A stretch of 64,000 nt of DNA from the NCBI RefSeq assembly GCF_014898815.1, contig NW_026515468.1, forward strand, positions 1,302,001-1,366,000. Reading direction: 5' to 3'. This DNA is from Panonychus citri. Taxonomy: Eukaryota; Arthropoda; Arachnida; Trombidiformes; Tetranychidae. The notes beneath the pieces were generated by a model. The model did no database searches, was not told where the DNA came from, and saw only the letters and a program-made list of their open reading frames with translations. Of the stretch, positions 13,201 through 26,326 are shown in pieces. Each line of letters starts with the position of its first letter. Positions within the stretch are counted from its first letter, which is position 1. The translations under genes were made by a program, and so were the position numbers.

Positions 13201-16200
13201 GTTTTCCTGATTGTTATTTACATGATATATATCATCTTAATTGGATTAATTTTTACAACCTCTTCATTAAATTTCATAATCTAATTTAAGTCTGCCTTAA
13301 TTGCTTGACAATTTAAAGTTGACAATCAATTTTAAACAATCAGGTAAATGTTTTGACCGAAGGTTAAGTTTCAGTTTCACCCTTGTAATTGGCTTTTAAT
13401 TGTTTACAATTTAAATTTCCAATTCTCATTCTCAGTTTAATGGCCATCTAATTGTGGTCAACTAATTGAGCTTCCGTGTAAATTACAATCAGTTGATGAT
13501 TTATTATTAATCATCTAGTCTTTTCCTGGAATAACAATCCTATTAATAGTAGTTAATAATTAATTGATTGTGATAATTAGAGTGCAACTGAATCGGTTAG
13601 ATGTTTTTTTTTGCTAACAATTAGTTAACTGTATTAGTGTTAATCAATAAAAAGTGCAAATTGCTTAACAAGTAAACTTCAAGCTGATTTTATGTAACAA
13701 TTTGATTTCTAATGTTTCATTGATTGTTTATAAATTGTCAACCTAATTAGATCAACTTTATAACAAATCAACGTGTTGTTAACTTGATTATTTCATTTTG
13801 ATTAAACTAAATCAGTTTAAATTGTTATACTAACTGATATCTTCTAATTGATTGTCAACCTGATGGATTGATTTGATTTGAGATTTCAATCTAACAATTA
13901 TTAACAGCCAATCAAAACGATCTGATGGATGAAATCATTGATTACAACAATCAAGTTAATCATGATCACCAAACAATATATCAGATTGATGGTGAAAAAA
14001 AAAGTTGAAGATAAACAGAAAATGATGATAACTTTAATCATGATGATTTCGTCTCGTTAGCAAAGGTCAGGTTCGTCACACTGGACTGAACAGGTAACTT
14101 CGTTGACGATTAACTTTTTTCTTGTTACCTTAATACCATTAGCAGTGTAAATAAAATGAAAGGTAATGTGTCAAAGGTTGGACAGTTTGATGATATAAAT
14201 AGACAGTTTAACTTTTCCAGGTAAAGTTACAGGTAAGTCGAAGGTAAAAAAAATTCAACTTGATATTGTTGACGTTTAAAAGAAAGCAGGAGAAGATGAT
14301 GAAGGGAAAAAACTATCAACAAGAAGATGATGTTACTATTATCATCATTGGAAGAGCAGAAAAAAAGAGAGACGAGGCAAATAATTTCTTCCTAATGGAT
14401 TCATCCTCAATCTTGGGCTTTTTCTGGCCTTTTTTTCATGTAATAAGACATTTACTCTTACCTTTACATCGTCACCATCTTCATCATTTACCTGGTTATG
14501 GTTTTCCTTGGATTTTGCTTGCAAACACCTTCACCTTTGCATTGGTTAATTTGTCAACCATAAAATGAGAGACAATCATCATTTATCATCAATAGTTATC
14601 TTCTTACCTTTTCCACTTCTCTCTCAACATCATCATCATCATCTCTCTCTCTCTCTCTCTTTCACTTTATGTAATCTTTCATGATGATTACTTTTCAAGT
14701 CTCTGAATGAAACTGAGTTATTATTATTACTACTTTTCATTTACTCTTTAATATTGTCATCATTTAAAATACTATTTAAATCACTTCATCCCCTTTTCTC
14801 AGGTATCATTATCATCATCATCTTTTAATGTTTGTTAACCATTTAGTAATCAACTCCTCCTTAAATTGCAGTTTAGTTAATAATTGTTATCATACAAATA
14901 AACGCCTTCGTTGACACTTAATGCTATCATTTATATAGTTTATCCTATTTAATATTAAAAATAATCTTCATAATGATTTTATTAATGATCACCAATTTTA
15001 TCATCATACATGTTATCATTATCATCATCATTATTATCATTATAGAGACTGAATCTTAAATAGTAATCAAAATGATTTAAAGAATCAAATGTTTCCGTTT
15101 TTAAGGTTCAGGTAACAATTTATCAATCACATTTATGATTGTAACTTTCTTGACTCTTATAACAATTAACCTTATTATAAGAAAATCATTTTAATGATTC
15201 ATATGATTGATCTTGTTAATCGACTTGAAATGATCTTCTCATTGGGAGTTAGAACTTTTTATTTGTTCATTTCAAGTTCGAAAAAATTGTTTTTCAAACT
15301 TTATCGTTTTTCCGTCTAATGAATTTGGGTAATTGAATAATCTATTTTTGTAACAATTAACTTGATTACGTTAGTTTACTTTTAATTGTTTAGCATTTAC
15401 TCAATTTTACACCTTATGAAGACAATTAATTGTCCTCTAACTAAATTAAACCAAATTGAATAACTTTAATTACATAAGAAATACTGTCGACTCTTAATTA
15501 ACAAATGTTTACTTTTAATCAATGTAGATAATTTTAATTGTTCACCATTCTAATGACAATTAGTACCATCAACATGAAATCACTTAATAGCATTAAGATT
15601 AAAAGTAATCAGTTTGTCAACATCTTCAGTGAGTACCTTAAGGTAACGAAACAATTAGTTTAATTGTTACGTGCTAATAAGATAATATCAACTAATGGTG
15701 ATGGTTATAATCGTTGACCTTGACGTTTCGAGTTCGTTGCAACGAAAACATTTTAGAAAAGAAGAAGAAAAAAAATTTTCTAACCTTCTATTTGTATTAA
15801 TACGTTGATTGTAATCGCTTGGATTGTGATATTAAGCCGTTCGTAATGATTATCATTAAAATAATTAGACAATAATAATTACAATTACAATTAACATTCA
15901 TAATCTGATTGCTACATCAATATCTCGTTGATAATAATTGAAATTACATCAATTGAATGATTAACCAAATCACATTCAACAACCTGATAATCGGGATGTT
16001 GACAGAATCCAATTAAGAATCAACTAATTGTATACACCTAATAGTTTCATTCTTTAATTGTTGTTCAAATTGTGAAAACAATCAACAAGAAGAAACTGAA
16101 TTAACAGTCACTGTTAACCAATACACATTATCGGGCAAGTTGATTAAGATCAATGCACTAAATTGACCATCTAAGCTTGACCATTGCTAATAATTTATCA

Positions 16201-19200
16201 TCTCAAGGTAATAATTTATTATCCCTACTGATCAATATTATTTATAGCTAAAAGTTATTAATAATTTATTTAAATGTATTGATTTGTTAACATAACCGGA
16301 TACAATTTTCACCTAATTAACCATAACTTTCAACTGATTTTTTTTCATCAACTGTTAACTATTAACTTGATTTCGTATTTAAATTGCTGTAAATTAGAAA
16401 AAAATGAGATTATTTAAGGTTGATAACAAATCGAAAAAAAAAACTTTTTTTTTCTAAGCTAAAAGTTTATTCATTTTCTCAACTATTTAGAACTTTTTTT
16501 CTTCTCCTTGTAATCTTAATCATCTTCAATTAACTAACGTTAATCCGTATCAATGGTAATCAATAGTAATCAAGATAATCATATTTCCAATTAACTGAGT
16601 TAATCAATAAATTAGTTAACATTTTAATTTGATTTGAAGTTTGTCTTGGAACAAAAAATTTAGTCAATTTTTTGTGTTTGTTTCGAGAAGTGAAAAAAAA
16701 AGTGATGAGAAAAAAGTTATTGATTTGAAAATTGATTAACTGATTAACACTAATTGTTTATTAACCTGATTAGTGATATTAATCATCCTTGATTCAGTTG
16801 ATAATGATATCTAATTATCATTTAATTCAGTTTCACTTTAATTAGTGATGTTTAGTAGTTGATACAATTTGAATGGAGAGAGAGAGCAAAAAATTTTTTT
16901 TTTCAATTTTCTCGTCTCTTTGGTTAATTGTTAACAATTAAATCAAATCAAATAAACTTATTTACTATTGTTATGGGTTGGAAACTGTTCCAAGTACAAG
17001 TTGATTAGCATGATTATCATTAATTAATAATACAGATTAATTAAAGAGCAGGGATAATAAAAATGAGTCACAATTGGGGAGCAATTTATTGATAACTAAA
17101 AGTATCCAAAGGTAATGGTTGTGAATATTAATTGTAGCAACAATTTAATTAAATCAACTTCTAATTGCTTTTTTGATCACATATAAATATACTTTGAAGG
17201 ATAATTATTATCATCTATTAGTGTTACATTTGATTGAGATGATATTTTGTCATCAAACATAATCACATTGAGTCTATTTAATTAAATTTATCGGGAGATA
17301 CAAAAATCTTGATGATAATGTGGGAGAGTTAATGGTTTCCATGGTTACGTGCTAGGTGAGATTCAGAATCAAGTTATCACAAATAATAAACAAGCAAGAT
17401 AATTGGTTTGAGTTGTGATCATACCACTCATTATATTGTATTATTATTTTTGGTTACCTTAGTTCATTTACTTTCAATCCAATAATCAGCTTAATGATTA
17501 CAAAACTAAAGGTAAATTGATTAATGATTAATAACAATTAAAAGGACAATCTCATTTTATGCTTGAAATGATTAACCTTTTGTTTTACTATCATATTATT
17601 ATTATTATTATCAATTCGATTCCATTTCTTTCCCTCCATGTTAAAATGCTAACCTTTACAACTACTGCCCTTTGGTCAATACTCATTAATATAAATTAGT
17701 GTGAACATGAAATTATCATTATCTAATTGTTATCTTATTTTACCTTTAATTATAATAATCTTCATCTCACCTTTGTTTGAGTTTAGATCAATTTATCAAC
17801 AGAATTCAAGTTAACATTTCGATAACAATTCAAATAGTTACCATGGTTACCATGAGCATTCACAGAGGTGAACTTGATAATCAACATTATCAATTATGAG
17901 TTTACTAATTGGATAATCAACTTTGCATTGACTAATTGATTGAATCGAGTTTTCATCTTAACCAAAAACTTGTCGAAACTTTTGATCTTTGAACTGTTTT
18001 CAGAATTTGATAAGTTCTGATAAAGTTTCACTTGAAGTTTACTCTTAATAAGTTTAAGGTAAATTTGATTTAGCTAATCACGCAATTAGCTAATCTATTT
18101 TGTTAATTTTTGCTGGTGTATTATTATTATATTGTTAATTGTTCACAATGATTAATATATTTATAGAGAGTTGATTCAATTGAAGGTCAATTTCAATGGA
18201 AAATTTAACTTTAATCATGATACTAAATGATGATTATGATGATGATGATACCTGGCGATTTAATTGAGCTTCATATTTGAATAACAAACTCGTGATGATT
18301 AAGATGATGTAATTGGAAACAATCAACAGTCTGAATTAGTTTGAACTATAATAAACTATATAACGAACATGGTTCATTATAATGCTCAGAATCTGAATTG
18401 AGACCAGAATCTGAATCGGTGAAGAAAAAATAAAACTCAGATGAAACTGAATTCATTTCCATTCTTCTGGTTAGTTCACCAAACAATTGATTCTTTGAAA
18501 TTTAATCATTTTCATTAAATTACTTTTCTCAGATTCAATTAGATGCTCTGCTAATAATAGGGATGAACAATTTGATGGATCTTAATTGTTATTGTTTATT
18601 TGACAATTTAATTCAATTCAGTTCTGAAAACATTTAAACTTCCTTAATCAGTTTGTTACATAACAATCACTGGATTGGCCTCATAATATGAATGATTAAT
18701 TTTATTATAATCAGTCTTAATCATCATCATTAGCATCCATTATATGTTCATCATGATGATTATTATTTGCTTGTTTGATTCAATTGTTGATTGCTAATTG
18801 TAGTAATTGATTGTAATGATTGAGTTATTACAATTATAAAAAAAACAGGTTGATAAGCTAAATGGTAACAAATGATTTAAGCTCATTTAATAATAATGTA
18901 ACTTAATTGTTGTCGATTTTATTGTTTGATAGTATTATCGTTGAATCAACAATATTAAGCACATTAACACATTAGGATGAAGATGAAGATGATGATGATG
19001 ATGATCGTGCCAACGTGTTTGTGAACATTGATGAACAATTATAAGAAAACAAACAAATAAACAATTGAAATAAAGACAAACCCAAACAGGTAAAAGGTGT
19101 AATTACATTCAAATGGTGATGAACATGATGCTTATCATCAAGATGATAATTATCAGTCTCTTCATCCTTATCCTCGATCTTCATCTGCATCTTCATTTCC

Positions 19201-19224
19201 ATTGTTTTTCTCATATCGGATACA

Positions 19225-19249
19225 AGAGAGAGAGAGAGAGAGAGAGAGA
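19225..19249. repeat. (AG)n microsatellite
   Basis: An uninterrupted AG run of about 25 bp in gene-free DNA. Confidence 0.95.
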
Positions 19250-20090
19250 TTTTGACTTCTCCAGGTAAATATTGTCAATATGATCTGACCATTAATTACA
19301 ACCAATTATGCTATTGATGACCCACAAAATGTTAGCCCACTAGAAGTACCCTAAGGCTGACCTTTCGAGTCTCTTATCATCTCTTCTCTCTCTCTCTCCT
19401 CCGGTGTCCTGTATCATTATCATAATTAGATCAACATGAGGCCAAAAATCAACATAATAATAGATAATAATAAGTCAATTCTGTTAATAATAGTTACCTT
19501 TAGTTTCTGTTTCTCTATCAAGGTTATTTCGTCTCTACGTAAATATTAATTGTAACAATATAATAGAAGCAATTTTTTGTTTCAATATCTTTATAATATC
19601 CACCCTGTTTACCGGAAGTGGGCATCAACTTATTAATACCGTTGATGGTACTAATTGTCAAGATGTGACAAGATAATATCATCTGAAGGTAAAACTCATT
19701 ATTATCATGAAGATAAGAGAGCAAGAGACAAAATTGATTGTAAACTAGAAAACTTTTCATACGAAAATTTAATTTTCTGTTCTCGATTCTCAAGTTGAAT
19801 TTACCTCCAAATTAATTATCGTGTTCGTGATTTGTACAAAACAAAAGGAAACTAATTGCAATTATCATTAATTGATTAACTTTATTAACAGTAATCGGTT
19901 TGTATCTTACTTTCAATTTCATGTTGTGTAAAAATTATGATAATATTACATTAATTATAAAGGAAAACATTGTATCCAGTCAACTGATTATTTCAATTAA
20001 TCAGTTATTAATAAAGTTAATTGGTCCAGTTGGCAGTTAATAACAAAATTAATCCACCAATTTAGTAATTATCATGTCAGGTAATTCAAA

Positions 20091-20725
20091 TTATCATGAT
20101 AATCATGATAAAATAATAATCTCTTTTCATTAAGAATAATTTTTTTTTCATCTTTTTCTCTCTTCTTTGAATTCTTCATTTCTTATCCAACAATTAACTA
20201 TTCTAATTCCTAGACAATAATTAACTAATCAATTAGTTATTCAGTCCACGAAGACAGAGAGATCGTAAATTAGATTACTCTCTCATCTAATCAAAAACCA
20301 ATTAACTTAATCGAGAAATTTAATTAATGGTGAAAATAAATTATTGTAACAATAATATTCACTGTTATTATTATTACATATCGATAACCAATAATCAAAA
20401 GTTTGATATCTATTAACATGATAATAATTTAGTTGATTAATAATTACCATGAACCAGGAAGATAATATCATCATTATGATATTGTAATACCAATTATCAT
20501 TCATCTCAATTGATTATTATCATGATAATCATGGCAATTGTGTGAGTGAGTGAGTGAGTGTGTTAACTAATTGTCAATGAAAAGGTTGTACTGATTGTCT
20601 AATGATAATAAATAATAAATACAATCAAGTGTCATTGGTCAACAATGGTCAGTAATTGTTATCCAATATTAGGAAACTGATTTTGGTTTTTTTTTTCTGC
20701 TCCTCAAAATGATTATCATGATAAT
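20091..20725. repeat. Cluster of three TTATCATGATAA palindromes
   Basis: The 12-bp palindrome occurs at 20091-20102, 20517-20528 and 20713-20724. The second and third extend to the 14-bp ATTATCATGATAAT. Two further copies lie at 29516-29527 and 40828-40839. The sequence is two inverted GATAA words. A DNA-binding role is inference only. Confidence 0.7.
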
Positions 20726-21406
20726 TTCATATCTTATTGATTACAGGCTTTCATTTGATCAGAAATTTCAACTTTTTTTGTGTGTGTTACCTTGTGGTTG
20801 ACAATCAATGTGCTCAAATGATACAAAGCAATGATACTAACCTTTAATTGAGTAAATTATCAACAAGATTATATCAAGATACCTCCCACCATTGAGTTTA
20901 TCCCTTTTTCCCACATGAAGCAATCTCAGTTTCATCATTATCATGGTATAGGATATAAACCACACACAATCAGTTGATGATAACTATTGACAGGTAATCA
21001 GATGATGTATCAATATATAATAATAATGGATGGATGATAATGATGATAATGATGATGATGATGATAAAGGTGGAGGAGGAAGAAGGGGACGAGGGGAGAG
21101 TTTGTTGGTTAAGATTAAAGGAGGAGTTAATATAATCTCATCTGATTGATATCAAATGATGATAATAATAAGTTTCTATTCAATTGATTTCCAATGAGAT
21201 TGTCAAGAGAGTGAAAAGATTTACTTCTTGACAGGTAATGTGGGGAGGGAAAGGTAAAGGTAAGTTGCTCAAGAGAGTGGGAGGGAAGGTGAGAATCGTG
21301 AAAAAAAATGGTGAAATAAATGATTAACTAGTAACAATAATATCAACAAACAAGGTACTAAATTGATGATGAGAAAGGGGAGTTAACAGTAGCAATCAAA
21401 TATTAT

Positions 21407-21427
21407 AGAGAGAGAGAGAGAGAGAGA
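21407..21427. repeat. (AG)n microsatellite
   Basis: An AG run of about 21 bp in gene-free DNA. Confidence 0.95.
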
Positions 21428-21830
21428 TCATCCATAGAGTGAGAGAGAGTTGGAGGGAGCTGTTAATAGTTGGAGATATGATCAAGTCAATGATATCATT
21501 ATTATCCTTACCTGGTCAATTTATCTCTATGTGATCAGCCCTGTTTATTTAGTTATTACTATTAACTTACCTGTGAGGTCAATGATTATGGTCAAGTAAT
21601 AAGTTTGTTATAAACTCAATGAGTCTGTTACTTTATCATTATCACTAATAAGTATTCATTTAATTTTCCCGCTTTTCTGTGAAAGAAAAAAAAAGTTACC
21701 TTTTCATTTGATTCACTTTTGACAAGGTATCATTTTAAATGGTAACCACATTGTAATTGATTCTTATCGATTCCAATCATTGAGTTGATTACCTTGATTA
21801 TAATTTCATCTTCTTCTTGCCTTGTTTACC

Positions 21831-21835
<5 letters not shown>

Positions 21836-21867
<32 letters not shown>
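21836..21867. repeat. (GA)n microsatellite
   Basis: A GA run of about 32 bp. One of a series of purine runs on the plus strand upstream of the homeobox gene. Confidence 0.95.
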
Positions 21868-21871
<4 letters not shown>

Positions 21872-22643
21872 GATAATTATGATGAACAGGAAGATAATGA
21901 TGATAATAATGAGTGTTAAATATAAATAACAAAATACAGTTGAGTTTAAATTAATGGTCACTTTTTGAGGCTTTTTAGTTTAACAATGGACTTAAATTGT
22001 TAATAGTTGAGTTGATTGTGTTTGTTGACCCTCCACGTTGATTGTGTCCACTACTTGATAGTCAAGATGATTAAGATGATTATCATTATTGCGATGATGA
22101 TGATGATACACTTTATGCTTCTTTATTTCTCAATCAACTATCGTGATTAAGGTTCTATCATCATTATTGGAAACAATTTAGTTTTGATAACAATATGATT
22201 ACAATTTAATATTAGTTTCGATTGAGATGTAATCAGTATTCAATTGTTTCAATATTATCATGATATTTATAACCATGAATTTAGTGAAATTGATACAATG
22301 CTCATCATTATGATTAATAATTAAGAGTCTCAATTATATCTGTGAAAGAAACAATTAGAATTGATTGTGAAATGAGAAAAGTTAATTGCAATTAAAAAGT
22401 TTCTCCTTCTCTTTTTGTTTCTTCTGATTATTTCAATAACAATTAACTTATTCCTCTTGAGGCAATGATTAATTATTATGATGAAATTAAATTGATTTTT
22501 TTTCTCTTTTAATTTTGATTGATTTGTTACTCAAGTTAATTTAATGAAATGATTAAGGAAAGGGAAAAAAAGTGTAAAACTCAATTGATTGTTCACTGAT
22601 TTGATAAATTATTTACAATTTAGTTGATTAAATGAACAATTTG

Positions 22644-22732
22644 CCACCTTAAAATTAAGGTGGAGTCAAGAGAGAGAGAGAGAGAGAGAGTTATCACCAC
22701 CCACAAGAATAACAAAGTCTTAACTCCACCTT
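22644..22732. repeat. Nested inverted repeats around a GA tract
   Basis: CCACCTTAA (22644-22652) pairs with TTAAGGTGG (22655-22663) across a 2-nt spacer. The same right arm, read as AAGGTGGAGT (22657-22666), also pairs perfectly with ACTCCACCTT (22723-22732) across a (GA)n run at 22669-22690. The middle arm can therefore pair with either neighbour. It lies about 0.7 kb upstream of the homeobox start codon. Confidence 0.8.
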
Positions 22733-22958
22733 GAAAGAAGAAAGAGAAAAAGAAAGAGGAAAAAAAGTTCGAATGGCAGAAGAAAAAAATAATTAGTTAA
22801 TTTAATTGTTCTCACTAATAGTATTTAAAAGAATCATAATAATATCGAAATGATGATGAGGCAAAAGAAGAAGATGATGAGAGAGAGAAGATTAAATGAT
22901 AGAAAGAGAATGAGAGAGAGAGAGAAACACTAATAGGGAGGGAAGATAAAGGTAGAAA

Positions 22959-22981
22959 GAGAGAGAGAGAGAGAGAGAGAG
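22959..22981. repeat. (GA)n microsatellite
   Basis: A GA run of about 23 bp within a purine-rich plus-strand stretch from about 22740 to 22995. Confidence 0.95.
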
Positions 22982-23397
22982 ATGATGAGGAGGAGATTAA
23001 ATTAGTTACCTGGTTTACTCACCTGGGAGCGTCTTTATCTTCATAGTAAACTGATGATAATGATGATAATGATGATGAACATCATCTTACCTGAGTGAGA
23101 GTCCAGTTTGTTATTAATGTTGATACAATGAACGTCAATGTGTTTATGTTTACCTTTTAATTCATGATTAGTTTTAACCAAATAATCTTGACCTTAACTT
23201 TAAATGAAATCTGATTAATGGTCAATCATCTGAATAAATTGTGATCCAATTGATATGACAACAAATCACCTTTACATTTGTTTTAATTGTTTCGTGTTGT
23301 AATAATTGTTAACATTACGGCGGTTACTCAAATCACTCCAATTACCCTTGCAAAGGGTAGTACAATTTACTCATTGCCCATTGAATTTGATAACAAA

Positions 23398-24186
23398 ATG
23401 CCTGGTTACAGGTATTCACCATCAAGTCCTAATTGTGATTTAACGAGCCACCATCTTAATCTTAATCATCATAATCATCATCATCCACTTTCCGTTGTCT
23501 CTCATCCTCATCATTTGTTCAACAATCACTCATCTCACCTAACAATCAATAAATCAACTCGTTCTCGTGATTTTACAATTGCTCATCTTGTTTTAAATGA
23601 AGGTGCTAAAGACAATGGTACTAAGTTAATTACGACTAAATCATCATCATCAATTTCATCAAATGATGATTTAAAAATCAACAATCATCACAACAATTCA
23701 ACTGATTCAGATGATGAACAAGAACCGAGTCCAAATCATCATTACATCTTAACCAATAACAATCATCTTAATCGTAACAATAATCACAATAGTTCAACTG
23801 ATTCGGATAAATTAATTATTACAACAATTAACACTGATAATTTAAGTAACCATATTGCTAATAATCATCATCGACAATCATTGTTACAAGAAAATTGTGA
23901 TTCTCGAAGTGACCACGGACAAGGAAGTGAATCAATGAATAATGATAATGATAAACTGAACGACGATGATTATGATGATAACATGGACAGAATGGAAGAT
24001 ACAACTGAATTAATTAATTGTTCTAATGGATATTTTCCTAAACGAAAACAACGTCGGTATAGGACAACATTTACTTCATTCCAATTAGAAGAACTTGAAA
24101 AATCATTTGGAAAATCTCATTACCCTGATGTGTTTACCAGGGAAGAACTCGCAGCGAAAATTAACTTAACTGAGGCGAGAGTTCAG
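23398..24186 (+). CDS. al: Aristaless-family homeobox gene, exon 1
   Basis: Exon 1 encodes residues 1-263. The start ATG at 23398 (context AAAATGCC) is the first Met of the frame; no ATG lies upstream in frame. The N-terminal part is rich in His, Asn, Ser and Asp. It contains FTIAHLVL (residues 59-66), which resembles the octapeptide/eh1-like repression motif of paired-like proteins. The homeodomain begins at residue 218 (QRRYRTTFTSFQLEELEK...) and helix 3 is interrupted after residue 46 of the domain. The donor CAG|GTAATT at 24186/24187 is phase 0. This intron position (46/47) is classic for paired-class homeobox genes. The first half of the domain is nearly the same as fly Aristaless. The product is expected to be a nuclear sequence-specific transcription factor. 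Arx or Prrx-type orthology remains possible. Confidence 0.85.
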
Positions 24187-25015
24187 GTAATTGCGAATTA
24201 ACTTGATTACAATCAATTTACATTCTCGTAAATTGTGACACTTTAAATTATCATCTTCGCCTTTTCCTCCTATAATATCAACGAATCAACAATTTAAGTT
24301 AATTGTTGAAACATTGAACGTTCAGTACAACAAGAAAACCCATTTAGATATAACCTTGGATTTGAATGTATATTTAACATTGATTAGTGTTAACAATTAG
24401 TTAATTATCCTTTGTACCCTTTTATTGAGTTATAGTTTCTTGTTTAATTTTTAATTGTTTACAGTTTATTTTTCTGTACAAAGTTAATTGTTGTTGTTAT
24501 TAACTTGGCTGATTGTTCAAGATCCGCTGTTATTGTTAACATAATTGTCTAAATTAATTTAGTTCGCGATTGTAATTAGTTTTTTTGTGCTGAAGGTTTT
24601 TTGCTCAAATTAATTAAAAGTGAGGAAAATGTTTAATTTTCTGTACGTGTTCATAATAGTTAATTGTTTGCACCTTTGATTTGATTAGTTTGCTAATTGT
24701 TTTATTGATTTTTAATCCGATCAATAGGTTGATTAAGTTTAATTAGATTTCAATTGATACAAAAGGTTTCGATCAATCAGAGAGATTAGATTAGGATTAA
24801 GGGCATTCAAACACCTTCTAAATCTGTTGAAATCTCATGTTTTTGTCTCAAGATTTTCTCTAATCCATAAAAGTTAATCCATTGATTTGGATACATTTTA
24901 TAATCGAGTTAATCTTGAGACAAAGGATTATCTTGACTCTCATACTTGAACAATTATGACTTTTTGATTGTTGTCAATCTAATTGTGTTTCTTTATTGGA
25001 TTAACTTGAAATTAG
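24187..25015 (+). other. Intron within the homeodomain
   Basis: An 829-bp phase-0 intron running GTAATT...AAATTAG between homeodomain residues 46 and 47. It is AT-rich, with no repeat or second gene visible. Confidence 0.85.
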
Positions 25016-26326
25016 GTTTGGTTTCAAAATCGTCGAGCCAAATTTAGAAAACAGGATAAGTCACCAAATGGATCAGGATTAAGTCCGAACTCAGGTCCAG
25101 TCTATAATAATATTGGCCTTTACCATGGGTCATCCGCTAATCCACCGACTCTTTTACCAAGTCGAGTCAATTTATCTCAATCAACCGGAACTTCATCTGG
25201 TTCTAATGGAGTCTCATCCTCATCATCACTACCAAATGGATTAACGTCTAATCATCATCATCACCATCATCCTAATTCAGGTTCCGGTGGCGGCGGAGGT
25301 GTGGGCAGTTTAGGCAATATGTCCAATGACAATATGCCAAATCCATTTTTAACCAATTTCATTAATCATCTTCATCCAGATACCAAAGGCTCATCACCTT
25401 ACCCTTCAATCCCTTTGACCTTAGCCAGTTCACCAAATGGATTACCTGGATTCGCTGGTTTCCCTTCAGCTGCAGCAGCAGCAGCCGCAGCCGCTGGAAC
25501 CTATCAATCATTGATAAACAGTCGGTTAGCAGCTTCCAGTTTCAATTCATTACTAGCCAACTCTCATCTAGCCGGTGCTAATAATCCGGCTTCATTTCAA
25601 AATCTATTAGCCACCTTATCATCACTTTATGGTAATCAACACCCGAGTCTACATGGTTACCCATCATCATTTAAGGATCTACAAGCAGCCGCAGCAGCAC
25701 ATCATCATCATTCATCATCACCACATTCATCTCATCATCCTCATCATGGTTCACCTCATCATCAACAACAACAACAACAACATCAACCACCAACAAATTT
25801 AACATCAACAAACACATCATCTTCATCACCTCATCACCAACACTCTCAATCTCATCTACCTCCCTCAACATCACCCACAATCTCAGTTACCGGTTCACCA
25901 GGTAAACTATCACCACAACCACCACCGATCAACCATTCAACAAACTCATCCTCATCTTCACCCTCATCATCAAGACCAAATAGTGTTAACAATTCAAATG
26001 GAAACAGTAATGAATCAACAAGTAACAAGGATAATCCCAACAAAAGTAAATCCACCAAGGATCATGATAAATTATCGATAACCAAAACAACGATAAAATC
26101 AGCAAATGGATCTTCACCTTTGTGCCTTGTTACAGCAAAAGAATTTCCTGAAAAATTGGAATCAGACAAAATTCCAACGGAAAATTTTCGCTCCTCAAGC
26201 ATCGCTGTACTTCGGGCGAAAGCTCGAGAACATGAGATCACATTGAGGCGAGAAAATTCAAGTGAAATGAAATCAGAAGGAGAAGAAGATAATGAAGACG
26301 AAGATGATGAAGATGATGATAAATGA
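25016..26326 (+). CDS. al: Aristaless-family homeobox gene, exon 2
   Basis: Exon 2 encodes residues 264-699 and starts with VWFQNRRAKFRKQDK, completing helix 3. Position 50 of the domain is Gln, which in paired-like factors favours TAAT-type palindromes. Position 56 is Phe, where Aristaless and Arx have Trp; Prrx and Phox2 have Phe. After the homeodomain come a Gly/Asn-rich part, a nine-residue Ala tract (25469-25495), His-, Gln- and Ser-rich tracts, and near the end the OAR motif SSSIAVLRAKAREHEITL (residues 656-673, 26192-26245), followed by an acidic tail. The exon joins exon 1 without a stop and ends with TGA at 26324-26326. The OAR sequence is of the Aristaless kind (KAREHE). The long low-complexity tracts make it larger than the fly protein. 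Confidence 0.85.
   Translation, partial: VWFQNRRAKFRKQDKSPNGSGLSPNSGPVYNNIGLYHGSSANPPTLLPSRVNLSQSTGTSSGSNGVSSSSSLPNGLTSNHHHHHHPNSGSGGGGGVGSLGNMSNDNMPNPFLTNFINHLHPDTKGSSPYPSIPLTLASSPNGLPGFAGFPSAAAAAAAAAGTYQSLINSRLAASSFNSLLANSHLAGANNPASFQNLLATLSSLYGNQHPSLHGYPSSFKDLQAAAAAHHHHSSSPHSSHHPHHGSPHHQQQQQQHQPPTNLTSTNTSSSSPHHQHSQSHLPPSTSPTISVTGSPGKLSPQPPPINHSTNSSSSSPSSSRPNSVNNSNGNSNESTSNKDNPNKSKSTKDHDKLSITKTTIKSANGSSPLCLVTAKEFPEKLESDKIPTENFRSSSIAVLRAKAREHEITLRRENSSEMKSEGEEDNEDEDDEDDDK

Larger units (their letters stand above)
7296..23397. other. About 16 kb without a recognised gene, upstream of the homeobox gene
   Basis: Short frames in this interval are compositional: runs of Ile, Asn, His, Phe and Leu from ATC, AAT and TTC repeats. 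They show no family motif and usually no plausible ATG context. The stretch holds microsatellites, clustered TTATCATGATAA palindromes (20091-20725), hairpins near 22644-22732, and very many TAATTA/CAATTA and GATAA words. It could include missing GPCR ectodomain exons near 7.4-8.1 kb and regulatory DNA for the homeobox gene; neither can be shown by reading alone. Confidence 0.5.

Noticed and set aside
14260..14568. 102-codon plus-strand frame.
   Set aside because: Non-ATG start, mixed composition from ATC and TTT repeats, no family motif.
16590..16604. ATTAACTGAGTTAAT, an AACTNAGTT palindrome outside the retrotransposon.
   Set aside because: A single occurrence in AT-rich DNA is expected by chance; it serves only as a reminder that the background is not zero.
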